From Linum tenue (Eukaryota > Streptophyta > Magnoliopsida > Malpighiales > Linaceae), in NCBI GenBank assembly GCA_946122785.1, contig CAMGYJ010000006.1, positions 49,186,066-49,250,065 on the forward strand: DNA of 64,000 nucleotides. The letters are read 5' to 3'. The notes under the pieces were generated by a model. The model did not search any database. It saw only the letters and a program-made list of their open reading frames with translations, and was not told the origin of the DNA. Below, piece after piece: positions 44,872-55,657 of this stretch (position 1 is its first letter; every line of letters begins with the position of its first letter). The position numbers were made by a program, and so were the translations under genes.

Positions 44872-47800
44872 ATGACGACTCCACCCAACACTCCTCCTGG
44901 AGGCATTCCCTTCGGTTCTTTCTCTGGAAAGACATCAGGTGCAGCAGGTGGATCCAACAACAGTAATGAGCGCCCAGATCCTCAATTTGGTAATCCCTTC
45001 TACATCAACCCTAATGAGAACATTTCTCAAGCCATAGTCTCTGAGGTGCTTGATGGTCCTAATTACCAAATGTGGCAACGAGCCATGAGGATGGCTCTCA
45101 AACCCAAACACAAGATTGACTTTATAGATGGTTCGATTGTGTCTCCAGGAATAGGAAACCCTAATTATAGTACTTGGGATGCTTGCAATACTCTTGTACT
45201 GTGCTGGATTTTGAATTCTGTGGATAAGGAGATAAGGAGAAGTGTTATGCAGCATGATGTTGCTCAAACTTTGTGGGAAGAGCTTAAAGCTCGTTTTGGG
45301 TATGCCAATGCAATTAAGCTGTCTAATCTGGGTGATCAAATTATTGCTTGCAAACAAGGAACTATGAATGTTACTCAGTACTACACTGCTTTGAAGGGTT
45401 TGTGGGAAGAACATTTGCAGTTCAATCCAATTGTGGACTGCAATTGTGCTCCTCAGAGGACACAACCTTGTGCTGCAGTTGAAGCCTTCAAGCAGAAACA
45501 AGAAACTGACTATCTCATTAGGTTTTTGAAAGGTCTTCGCCCTGAGTTTGATGTTGTCCATACTCAGATCTTGATGATGAAACCATTGCCCACAGTGGAA
45601 GTAGCAATTAATGATGTGTTACAGCATGAGCAGAAACTGAAGGCAGATAAGAGCATTACCAGGGGTGTGCAGACAGTTGCACTTGCTGTACCAGGAGATA
45701 ACTCAGATGAAAAGAAGTTTTGTCGTTACTGCAAAAAGGATGGACATGTTAAAGAAGAATGCTGGAAATTGAAGAACAAGAAACTCAGGATGGCTGGGGG
45801 AGTTGCTGCTGCTGTGTCTCAAGGAGAGCATTCCAATGAAGGTGATCATTCACCAGGTTCAGACTCTAAACACAGCTCGGATTCCAGAAGTGTTACCTCA
45901 AAGGAGAATCTGCATTTTTCACCAGAAGAACTTAACAAATTGAGATATCTCCTCCAGTCAGTGCCTTCTCCTAGTCCCTCTCCACCAGCACCACCTTCTG
46001 TTAATCATTTGGCTTTCTCTGTTGCTCACAGCATGTCTCAGTTCCCAAATCATGCTGGTAAGTTTATTCTCTCATCATTTATGCATCACAAGGCAGATCA
46101 GCTTGCCCATACTTGGATTCTGGATACTGAGGCATCTGATCACATTGCATGTAACATTGATTTATTTGCTGAAGCCTTAGCAGTTAAAGACCAATTTGTC
46201 TATTTACCTAATTGGACTAAGGTTGTAGTTAGTCACATAGGAAAGGTCAAAATATCCCCAGATCTTACCTTAGACAATGTTCTCCTTGTGCCAAGCTTCA
46301 CTTTCAACCTCATTTCAGTTAATAAACTGACAAATGATCAGCCTATCTCCTTACACTTTGAATCTGATGCTTGTCAAATTCAGGACCTGGTGACCCAGAA
46401 AAGGACTGGTTTGGCAAGGCAGAGTAGAGGGCTATATCAGTTGCATACAAAGACCCAAGAACCTCTTCTTTCTATCCCTCAAGCAGCCTTTACCTACAAC
46501 TTCCAACCTCAAAATTTCCACCTCTGGCACTGGAGACTAGGGCACCCAGGCAAAGGCAAAGAGAAACAGACATTACCTTGTAATAGCAATGTAGTTTCCC
46601 ATTGTCAAATTTGTCATTATGCCAAACACAAAAGGCTTTCTTTCCCTGTAAGCACCAGTAGAGCAGAGGATGCTTTTGGTTTGATTCATGTTGACATATG
46701 GGGGCCATTGGCTGTCAAGTCACATGAAGGTTTTACTTATTTCCTAACTATTGTGGATGATTTTACAAGGGCTGTTTGGGTTTTCTTAATGAGTCTGAAG
46801 CTGGTCCTTTGTTGCAATCTTTTTGCACCATGGTTGAAAGGCAGTTTTCTAAGTCTGTTAAAGTTATCAGAAGTGATCAGGGTTCTGAATTTCACATGTC
46901 TGAGTTCTATAGTGAAAAAGGAATTGAACATCAACAGTCTTGTGTTGAGACTCCAGAACAAAATGCCAGGGTTGAAAGGAAGCACCAACATGTGTTAAAT
47001 GTGGCTAGAGCTCTTAGATTCCAATCTGGCATTCCTCTTAGGTTCTGGAGTGACTGTGTATTGCATGCTGTGTATTTGATTAACAGACTTCCTTCAACTG
47101 TCCTTGAGAACAAGTCCCCCTATGAGCTTTTGTATGGTAAAGCTCCAAATCTAAATGGTTTAAAGGTGTTTGGATCCCTATGTTATGCTGCTACTTTGCA
47201 TAGGGATAAGACCAAATTTGATTCCAGGGCCAGGCAGTGTATATTTCTTGGTTTTCCTGCAGGGATTAAAGGCTTTAAGCTTTTTGATCTAAACTCACAC
47301 TCTTTCTTTGTTTCCAGAGATGTGGTTTTCTATGAATCTATCTTACCTTTCCATTCCAATCCTTCTTCTATTTCTTCCCCTGATTCTTCTATTCCCATGA
47401 CCACAGAACCTATACTTCCACAATTTATTCCTTCTTCTCAAACTCCATCAGTTTCTCCCATTCTTCCTCACTCTACACCTCCTTCTCCACTTCAGCATGC
47501 AAACTCTATTCCTTCTACTTCTTCTTCTCTTCCTCCTTCCTCTTCCACACTGCCTGTTGTTCCTGAGGAGGTTCCTCATATGGTCGGTTTGCATTCTGAG
47601 GGGGAGGACAGTGAGATTGATGTTTTTCCTGAGCAGAATGACACAAATGAGGCTGAATTTTTGAGAAAGTCAACTAGAATCCGTTCTGTACCTGTTTGGC
47701 ACAAGGACTATCATGTCAACATGGCTGCATCCTCCTCTAAACACCACATTTGTCATAAGGTTTGCTATGATCATTTATCTGCTTCCCAAAGAGCTTTTGC

Positions 47801-49349
47801 TCTTAGTGTTCTGTCTATACAAGAGCCCTCATCTTATGTTGAGGCTTGTAAGGATCCTAGGTGGAATCAAGCCTGTAAAGAGGAAATCTATGCCTTGTAT
47901 GAGAACCAAACATGGGAATTGGTCAAGCTACCACCAGGAAAGAAACCTATTGGTGCCAAATGGGTGTTTAAGGTGAAATATAGGTCTGATGGTACAATTG
48001 AGAGGTTCAAAGCAAGACTGGTTGCTAAGAGTTATACCCAGATATATGGGATTGATTTTCTTGACACATATTCCCCAGTAGCAAAGATCAATTCAGTCAA
48101 AACTCTGTTAGCAGTTGCTGGTGCTAAGGATTGGCACATCCATCAGATGGATGTGTCCAATGCCTTTCTTCATGGAGACTTGGAGGAGGAAGTGTATTTG
48201 GAGATTCCACCTGGTGTTGATGTTCCTAAAGACTCAGGTCTTGTTTTCAAGCTCAAGAAGTCACTGTATGGCCTGAAACAGGCAAGCAGACGGTGGTTTG
48301 CAAAGCTCACCAGTGCATTGTTAAAGAATGGCTATTCACAAACAGCTTCTGACTATTCAATGTTTGTGAGATGGATTCAGGGAAGAGTGGTGGTGGTTGT
48401 TGTCTATGTTGATGACATCCTGATTGCTGGAAGTTGTCTAGGAGACATAGAACAGTTGAAGAAGTTTCTGAGTAAAGAATTCAAGGTTAAAGACCTTGGT
48501 CAGTTGAGTTATTTCCTAGGGCTGGAAGTGATCAGAGATCACAAGGGAATTTCAGTCAGCCAAAGGAAATATTGTTTGGAGTTGCTTGATGATACTGGTT
48601 TTGTAGAGGCAAAAGGTTGCTTGTCACCTGTTGATTGCAATGTGAAGCTTTCTGCAGACCAAGGAGAGTTGATGGCAGATCCTGGAGTCTACAGAAGGCT
48701 GATAGGGAGACTGCATTATTTAACAATTACAAGGCCTGATGTGGCCTATGCAGTTCAACAACTAGCTCAATTTCAAGCTGCTCCTTGTGTTGAGCATTTA
48801 CAAGCTGCACACAGAGTCATTAGATACTTAAAACAAACTCTTGGTCAGGGTTTGATTTTCAGGGAAGATTCAAAGCTGGAACTTTCTAGCTAGTGTGATG
48901 CAGACTGGGCAAGTTGTCCAGATTCAAGGAGATCTCTTACTGGCTATTGCACCTTCCTTGGCATGTCATTGATCACCTGGAAGACTAAGAAACAAACTAC
49001 AGTCTCCAGGTCTTCTTCTGAAGCTGAATATAGAGCTTTAGCTCAAGTTGTGTGTGAAGTGCAGTGGCTGAGGAATCTTTTGACTGAAATGGGAGTTAAG
49101 GTACCTGTACCAATTCCTCTCTTTTGTGATAACAAATCTGCTATGCATATTGCTGAAAATCCTGTGTTTCATGAAAGAACGAAACACATTGAGATAGACT
49201 GCCATGTTACTAGAGAAAGGTTGAAGTCTGGTTTGATTAAGCTGTTCCATGTGAGAACTGATGATCAAGTTGCGGATTTGTTTACCAAAGGCATGACTCG
49301 TTATCGTTTGAAGTACATGTTGGACAAGCTGGGAGTGTGCAATCCTTAG
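44872..49349 (+). pseudogene. Inner copia gag-pol polyprotein, one frameshift and one stop
   Basis: Gag starts at ATG 44872 (copia-type gag, LDGPNYQMWQRAM). The zinc knuckle CRYCKKDGHVKEEC is near residue 284. The protease box reads ILDTEASDHIA where D-T/S-G is expected. A WHWRLGHPG pre-integrase block precedes integrase with HVDIWGP, IRSDQGSEF and PEQNARVERKHQH. Near 46790 the frame shifts (first frame ends 46998, second continues to 48893). Reverse transcriptase follows with FKARLVAKSYTQ, MDVSNAFLHGDLEEEVY and YVDDILIAG, intact. A TAG at 48891-48893 interrupts RNase H just before CDADWASC; the frame then continues through [13 protein letters not shown] and KHIEIDCHV to the stop at 49347-49349. 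Only these two lesions plus the protease change separate it from an autonomous element. Confidence 0.9.
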
Positions 49350-49358
49350 TCGCCAGCT

Positions 49359-49368
49359 TGTGGGGGAG
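49359..49368 (+). other. Polypurine tract, inner copia
   Basis: TGTGGGGGAG directly precedes the 3' LTR. Confidence 0.8.
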
Positions 49369-49777
49369 TATCAACTGAATTGGAAGAAGCTGAAGTTCTA
49401 CAGAAGTGAAGATTGGACTGCAGATTCGAATGAAGAAGAAACCTCACCCAGAAACGTTTCGTTTCTGGGTTCCCTCCACTCGACGTTTAAATGAAGAAGC
49501 AAAGCGACGACGTACTGGCAAAGCGACGGCGTAATGGAGCTTTGGAGTTTTACCGTTGGAGTGGACTTACCGTGGCAAACGAGAGATGGACACGTGTTGT
49601 TTTACCATTTAGCATTTTCATATTTCTGTTTTGTATTTCCGTTTTTACTGTTTCGTGAAGAACACATTTCTCTTGGAGTATAAATACAATTCGCAGGAGA
49701 TCCGCTGCTCCTTGCGCGTGCCCCATTTTGTGCCGCATTCTTCTTCTTCCTCTAACCCTAGCTCAGCTAGTTTGATA
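49369..49777 (+). repeat. 3' LTR of the inner copia element
   Basis: 409 bp, about 3 differences from the 5' LTR. Confidence 0.9.
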
Positions 49778-49791
49778 ATTTGGTCGGAGTC

Positions 49792-51856
49792 ATGGATGCC
49801 TCCAACATCGACACAGTTTCTATCAGGTTTAATGGCGAATAATTTTCCCTCAGGGAACTTCAGTTCCGTCTCTTCGTTCAGGGTCAGCGTCTTTCGGGTA
49901 TTTTGGACGACTCAATGGCGGAGCCGCCGGTGGATGTGGCTGCGAAGGTGAAAGAAGACTGGGCAGTCCAAAATGCCTAGGTCATGGTGTGGTTGCTTGG
50001 ATCCTTGAACCACAGATTGTGCTGAGTCTCCGTGGGTTCCCTACAGCGCACGCCATGTGACCTCACTTGTTCGACGTTCACTCGCAATCCAGCCCTTCTC
50101 GCAAGTTTGAGGACGAACTCGACCTTGCCCGTTTACATCAGGGAGACCTCAATGTAGGTCTTATTACCAGGCTGCTGTTAGCCGTTGGTCGGAGCTTGAT
50201 CTCATCACAACCACCTCGCTATCTGCTACTGCTTCGGCCGAAGTTCTCTAGGAGAGGGCCGGTTCACGTTTAATGCACTTCTTGATGCGACTGCACGGTG
50301 AATTCGAGGGAATCCGCTCCTCTCTTTTGCACCGTAATGTTACAAAGATTGAGGAGGTTCTCAGCGAGCTGGTTCGTGAGGAGTCCTTCACTTGTGACAT
50401 CTCGTGTGGGCTACAGTGATAAGCATAAGGGTTATGCTTGCTACGACGTGACTAATCGTCATCTTCGTATTTCACGTAATGTTGTATTTCACGGAATGAG
50501 GTCTGATGCACTTACCACTTCGAATTTGGATTTTCTAAATACTTTACCTTCTTTTCCTGCCGAGTTCTCTCCTGCTATGGATGCTCCTGATCCGCCTTCT
50601 CCACCAACCTCGGCCTCTTTGCAATGCGAGCTCACTCCCTCTTCAAATGCCTCGGCCACCCATCTCCATAGTTTGGCTACTACCACTTCAGATTCCTCTT
50701 CGGCCTCAACATCATCTAGTCCTCATTCCTTTCCACTTCTTGATCAGCCTATTGAGGAGGAGGAAGTAGCTCCCCACGTTCCAATAAAGGTAACCGCCCT
50801 GCTCCTTTGTCGAACTTTGTGACTTTTTCGACAGACCATATCCCTATTCCTGCTACGTACAAGCAGGAGCATGGTAATCCCCATTGGAATAATGCGATGG
50901 ATGTGGAGATTGATGCTCTTGATGCTACTCATGTATGGGATGTTGTTCCACGTCCGGTTGGGGTTCCTGTGATTGGTTCGAAATGAGTGTACAATGTCAA
51001 GCTCAATCCGGATGGTTTGCTTGAATGGTTTAAGGCTAGGATGGTTGCCCAAGGTTTCCGGCAGGAGTTTGGTATCGATTATGAGCGAACGTTTGCTCCG
51101 GTAGCTAAAATGCAGACTGTTCCGACTTTATTTGTTGTGGCTGCTATGAAAGGTTGGCTTCTTCAACAATTGGCTGTAAAAAATGTGTTCCTCCATGGTG
51201 ATTTAAAGGAAATGATTTACATGGAGTGTCCTCCTGGGTATTTGTCTGGTGATAAATCAAAAGTGTGCCTGCTTCGGCGCTCTCTTTATGGCTTGAAACT
51301 CGCACCTAGTGCATGGTTTGAAAAATTTCAGGATACTATTCAGGCTCCTGGGTTCCGTGTGATAGTAATCCTTCTTTCTTTCTCAGGCGCACCTCCGCGG
51401 GTCTCACTGTCTTACTTATCTATGTTAATGATATGCTTGTGAGTAGGTACGATCTTGCCGGTATTCAAGCTCTTACTGCTTCTCTTCGTACTACTTTTAA
51501 TATGAAAGAGCTTGGTGACGTCTCCTATTTTTTGGGTTTGGAAGTTCATCGGACCTCGTCGGGGTTACTAGTTAGTCAACAGAAATACATTGTTGACCTT
51601 CTGGAGATTGCGCATATGGATACCTATGACCCGATAGCGACACCAATGGAGCAGAATTTGCGGCTGAGACAAAGTGATGGCGATCTTCTTCCTGATGGTT
51701 CCACATATCGGAGTGTGGTTGGCAGCTTGATTTACCTCACGTACACCAGACCGGATATCTCTTATGCTGTGCAGGTCGTCAGTCAGTTCATGTCAGCTCC
51801 TCGCACTACTCATATGGTTGCTGTTAATCGCATATTACGTTATCTGCGTGGTACCT
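49792..51856 (+). pseudogene. Outer copia gag-pol remains, part 1 (gag, integrase end, reverse transcriptase)
   Basis: From the ATG at 49792 (MDASNIDTVSIRFNGE) the gag reads in several frames with stops: KEDWAVQNA, VMVWLLGSL, SPSRKFEDELDLARLHQGD. Near 50400 it jumps to the C-terminal part of integrase (GYSDKHKGYACYDVTNRHLR), so a large internal deletion removed the gag end, protease and most of integrase. Reverse transcriptase follows: YNVKLNPDGLLEWFKARMVA, FLHGDLKEMIYM, LRRSLYGLKLAPSAWFEKF. The catalytic box reads YVNDMLV instead of YVDD, and several frames are broken. After LTYTRPDISYAV the frame meets the solo LTR at 51857. Confidence 0.85.
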
Positions 51857-53419
51857 TGACACGCTAAAACACACACCAAACTGCAACCAAGTGTAATCGC
51901 AGTCCAGAAATGCATAGTAGTGGCAAGTTCTATTTATCAACCCGGGGTCTAGATCTACTTCATACGCCGTGATTATCTATTATCTAGCAAACTAAGTCGA
52001 GTGATTGTGATTTTAACTAAAAGCAGTAAGAAACAGAAAATGGTTCAAAGTTCTTTAGCAAGGAAAGAGTCACTCGGGAATGAGTTCCCCTGGCTCCTTA
52101 GTTAGGTCGAGGTTCTAATTACCCTGGTTTGATTAACTGTTGATTAAACTGCGGAAGATCCGGCAGTAGCTTGGAATCTCTTAGGCTGACCAAGCCCTCT
52201 CAGACAGGCTAACCGCCAAGCGACTAACCTTCACCTGGATAGACTGCTGAGGCAATAAGCACAGAACTCCACTACTGGAATTGGGTTCCATTACAAAGCA
52301 GTAAATCGATTAACTCTCGTATAACCAATCTACCACTACCGAATGATGAAGCTCTAACAACTTAATCAGATCCTATTTATCTCAGGTTGCAGCAGAAATC
52401 AAGAAAAGGTGATCAGGCTTCAATTGACTCAATGAATCATGCATCAATCGATTAAAATCAATCAGTATATCAATCCAAAGTCATTACAATCAAGATTCCT
52501 AACACATGGAACTAGGGTCACATACCCAAGTGAGCGAAGGTTCTACTACATAGAGAGAGAGAGGAAAACATAAATCAGAGCAGTCATACTCATAAAGATG
52601 GGGATAATCTGCTCTGGGATGTCGATCTTCACTCCTGGGGATGAAATCTAGGCTTCAATGGTGGGAAATCCACTCCAAATAGCTCTTAGGGTTTGTTCTT
52701 CGCACTTTCACTCACTAAAGCTCTGTTTTTTTGCTAAAAAACTCGATTCCCTCACCTTTAGCTCGAATCTGCCTCAGAAACCCGATTCTGGGCGAAATAC
52801 GGGTTGAATTACGGTCGTAAACATGGCCTGCCCGTATTTCACCCAAAACGCGCGTTTCACTTAACTCTGATGAGGGGAATTGTGGTCGCAATTACCCAAT
52901 TACTGCCAGTATTTGTGGAATTACGACCGTAGTTCATTTTGCTCTTGCCCGTAATTTGATCTTCGAAGGCATTCTCAGGGATTTTGGCTCGTCAATGCAT
53001 TTACGGTCAGGGCAGAGGCAATTACGCCCGTAATTGGTCAGGGTGGATGCCCGTATTTCTTCTTCCACTCCTGTTTAATGCTTCGTTTCTCCCTCATCTG
53101 GACTCCAAATCAGTCGCCGTTTGATCCCTGACGCTCGTAGTCTCGTCCTATTTCTTTTCATGACAAATTTCCATGATTATTTGTCCATAATATGATGTAG
53201 AAGTCCATTATTCTTCAGGTCATGCTCGTATTTCTTCTCCCGAATTGCCAAATGAATTCCGACTGACTTGAAACTTGCGGCTATGCTTCACTTTATGTGC
53301 TAGGACCTGAAATATGACAAAATAACACAACCTAGCATAAAATAGGCCAAGACACCACAAATTTGAGCCAAAACGGTTAAGAAACAAGGGTGAAAACATG
53401 TGCAAATACGACGCTATCA
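51857..53419 (-). mobile_element. Solo LTR (1.56 kb) inside the outer copia
   Basis: TACCT is perfectly duplicated at 51852-51856 and 53420-53424. The insert starts TGACACGCTAAAAC and ends GACGCTATCA, so read on either strand it has TG..CA ends with a TGA(C/T)A(C/G)CG inverted repeat. No coding sequence and no PBS are present. Size and ends fit a Ty3/gypsy solo LTR left after LTR-LTR recombination. The strand is inferred and uncertain. Confidence 0.82.
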
Positions 53420-53424
53420 TACCT

Positions 53425-53755
53425 CTGATGTTGGTATGTTCTTTCATGCCTCTGGTGATCCGGTGATCGAGGCATATGCAGATGCGGATTATGGAGGGTG
53501 CTTGGATACTCGTCGGTCTACTTCCGGATGGTGTGTCAAGCTTGGATCCTCCTTCATTTAGTGACGGAGCTTGGTGTTTCTTGTGTTTTGACCATGTGCC
53601 TCTATGCTAATAACACGAGTGCCATTCATATTGCTACTAATCCGTTCTTCATGATCGAACGAAGCATATTGAGGTCCATGTCTATTATATCCGTCAGCTG
53701 GTAGCTGAGGGTCAAGTTTCTTCTCGTCATTGGTTTCTAGCAATTTGAGGGAGGG
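53425..53755 (+). pseudogene. Outer copia RNase H remains, part 2
   Basis: The frame resumes after the solo LTR with FFHASGDPVIEAYADADYGG and LDTRRSTSGWCVKLGSSFI. A stop and a deletion follow, then YANNTSAIHIATNPF and VYYIRQLVAEGQ-like sequence in other frames, and the purine tract before the LTR. Confidence 0.85.
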
Positions 53756-54024
53756 TGTTAGAAGTATTGTGTAATCAATTGTAATTAGCCTTTAATTCTG
53801 GGGTTAAGTATGGGTTAGTTACCTTTTGGAGCTCGAGATAGGGTTTACACGGCTAGAGTATTTATATGTTGATTAGCCGTATTTGTAACTCAAGGATTCT
53901 CGGTGAATACGATTGACTCTGAGAGGTTGCTCCTCTCCGTGAATTAGTCTCAACAATACGTTGAGGATACCACGTAAATCGGTGTGTTCGTGTTTATGTT
54001 CCTTCTCTGATTTTGTGTTTAACA
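53756..54024 (+). repeat. 3' LTR of the outer copia element
   Basis: 269 bp; starts TGTTAGAAG and ends TTTAACA. Confidence 0.9.
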
Positions 54025-54180
54025 TAATCACCAATTGAGAAGCCTCATGAATATTCACAAACGAACACCAATTCATAGCACCACTTGGAGCAATCAATTC
54101 CACGAGAAACAAATCAACTATACCGTCGTAAAACTTGGTAAAAACAAAGAGGAGCTCTTCATTCACAACCAAAAACCATG
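54025..54180 (-). pseudogene. Exon-like ORF interrupted by the outer copia element
   Basis: The minus strand reads WFLVVNEELLFVFTKFYDG, then ELIAPSGAMNWCSFVNIHEA and SQLV up to the copia edge. If the copia and one target copy are set aside, the frame continues at 44033-44013 and ends at a consensus donor (GGTAAGTGG). So the copia probably landed in an exon. The protein might be an F-box-associated (DUF295-like) domain (LVVNEELLFVF, W, F) but this is a weak resemblance. No further exons were found on either side. Confidence 0.4.
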
Positions 54181-54502
54181 GTTTTGTTGGTGACTTTTAA
54201 CAGTAAAGCATATTATGATAGCGAATTCCCACCGTTAATGACTTCCAGCAAAGGGTTTTGGGTTTTTAACAACAGTATTTTTCATCTTTTAAAAAACATA
54301 GAAGTCTTATTTACCATATATAGTTTATTTGGGTAACTCAGGTTGATCAAGTTGGCTTTAATTGGCTGTATGGGTCAATAGGGTAACGAGTTGATCAAGT
54401 TGCGAGTATGGTGAGTGTGAATCCTTAATCTCTTAGTCAACTCGAATGGTGGGTGGATTGCGAATGGGGTTAAATGGCTGGGCTACTTGGGTGGGGCTCT
54501 GT
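54181..54502. other. Intergenic, nothing recognised
   Basis: AT-rich, with a few GGGTAA.GAGTTGATCAAGTTG-like short repeats near 54335-54410. Confidence 0.4.
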
Positions 54503-54510
54503 GTTTTGAC

Positions 54511-55132
54511 TAGGGGTGGTAAACGGTAATCCGGTAAACGGTTTATCGTTTTACCGAACCGGTAACTGGCGGTAAACGGTAAACCGTTTACCGGCGGTAT
54601 CGGTAGCCGAGCGGGAAGTTGGGGGAGTCGGTTTACCGGAAACGGTATCGGTAAATACCGACGGTAAATCGGTATTACCGATACCGAATCCCCCCTCCCT
54701 ACTCCCTAGTGCTGCGCTGCATTTTGTTGCTTTATTATGAAAAATATTACATCATTATTCACAAATATACAATATTACATACATGAATGTAAGTATAGGC
54801 CTAAAAAATATTGTAAATAAGAGTTAATAATAAATTATTAATTACAAAAATGATGAAAAAAACTCAAAAAAATCAAAATATTACAACATCACCCCACTTC
54901 CAGAAATTCGATTCGGTAAATATTCGGTAAAACGACCGAAAAAATCGACCGAAATCGCTTCTCACGGTATTTTGGTAATACCGGTTTGTTACCGTTTACC
55001 GGTAATTCGGTAATCGGTAAACCGGTTACAAACCGGTATCGGTAATCGGTAACCAGTTTGGCCAACTTCGGTATACCGAAACCGGTAAATTCAGTAAACG
55101 GTAAATTGTTTACCGACCGAATCCCACCCCTA
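54511..55132. mobile_element. hAT-type MITE, 622 bp
   Basis: The 8-bp duplication GTTTTGAC lies at 54503-54510 and 55133-55140. The ends are TAGGGGTGG and the inverted CCACCCCTA. Both subterminal zones are dense in CGGTAAACGG / CCGGTTTACC motifs. No ORF. Confidence 0.85.
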
Positions 55133-55140
55133 GTTTTGAC

Positions 55141-55650
55141 ATGATCTGTAATAATAACATTATTACTAGAAACCTAAAAGCCAAGTTGGATTTTGCCACC
55201 ACCAAATTAAGGATTAGTAAGCGGCTATAGCGACCAATATAATTACTCTTCTGCAAAATGTTTTTGGTTACGAAAAAGTATTAATAACCAATTTGTTTGG
55301 CTGCAAAAATCCGTTTTTCTCTTTGTAGTTGTTGGGATAATTTTAATCGGCGATGTTAATAATCCTGGTTAAGAAACACTGAAATATATTGGGTTGGTAA
55401 GAAGAAGCTAAGTCGGACAAAGAAAAACAAAAAATGATCCCAACGAAAAAGAAATTAAGAATTTTATTAGGAAAGGAATTGTTCATCCACGTTGCGTACA
55501 GTTATTGATAAACACATGTATATATTATTAATAGTCTGGATCGGATATAACAATTAATTGCACATAGATTAACAATCACGTTGTTTTAATTTCATTTACA
55601 CACACTAGCTTATTGATAAACACACATATGAATGTGGTAATGGAGAATTG
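55141..55650. other. 3' flank of the aspartic protease gene, nothing recognised
   Basis: AT-rich. No repeat or RNA gene seen. Confidence 0.4.
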
Positions 55651-55657
55651 GGGGGGT

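Larger units (their letters stand above)
44428..49777 (+). mobile_element. Young Ty1/copia element (inner), nearly intact
   Basis: The 409-bp LTRs at 44428-44836 and 49369-49777 differ at only about 3 positions. LTR ends are TATCAA..TTGATA. ATTT is shared on both outer edges (44425-44428 and 49778-49781), so the target repeat is short or overlaps the LTR edge. The element is in the same orientation as its host copia and sits just before the host element's gag start. The interior carries one gag-pol frame broken once by a frameshift and once by a TAG. Confidence 0.9.
44034..54024 (+). mobile_element. Old Ty1/copia element (outer), split by two later insertions
   Basis: The 269-bp LTRs at both ends start TGTTAGAAGTATTGTG and end GTGTTTAACA. 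The flanks GAATC (44029-44033) and TAATC (54025-54029) are a target duplication with one mismatch. A primer-binding site complementary to initiator tRNA-Met follows the 5' LTR, and a purine tract TTGAGGGAGGG precedes the 3' LTR. The LTRs differ at roughly 18 positions (about 7%). The body lost most of gag, protease and integrase, and is split by a younger copia (44428-49777) and a solo LTR (51857-53419). Confidence 0.88.

Noticed and set aside
44935..45561. 208-codon minus-strand ORF in the inner copia gag region
   Set aside because: It lies opposite a clear gag frame and has no recognisable domain.
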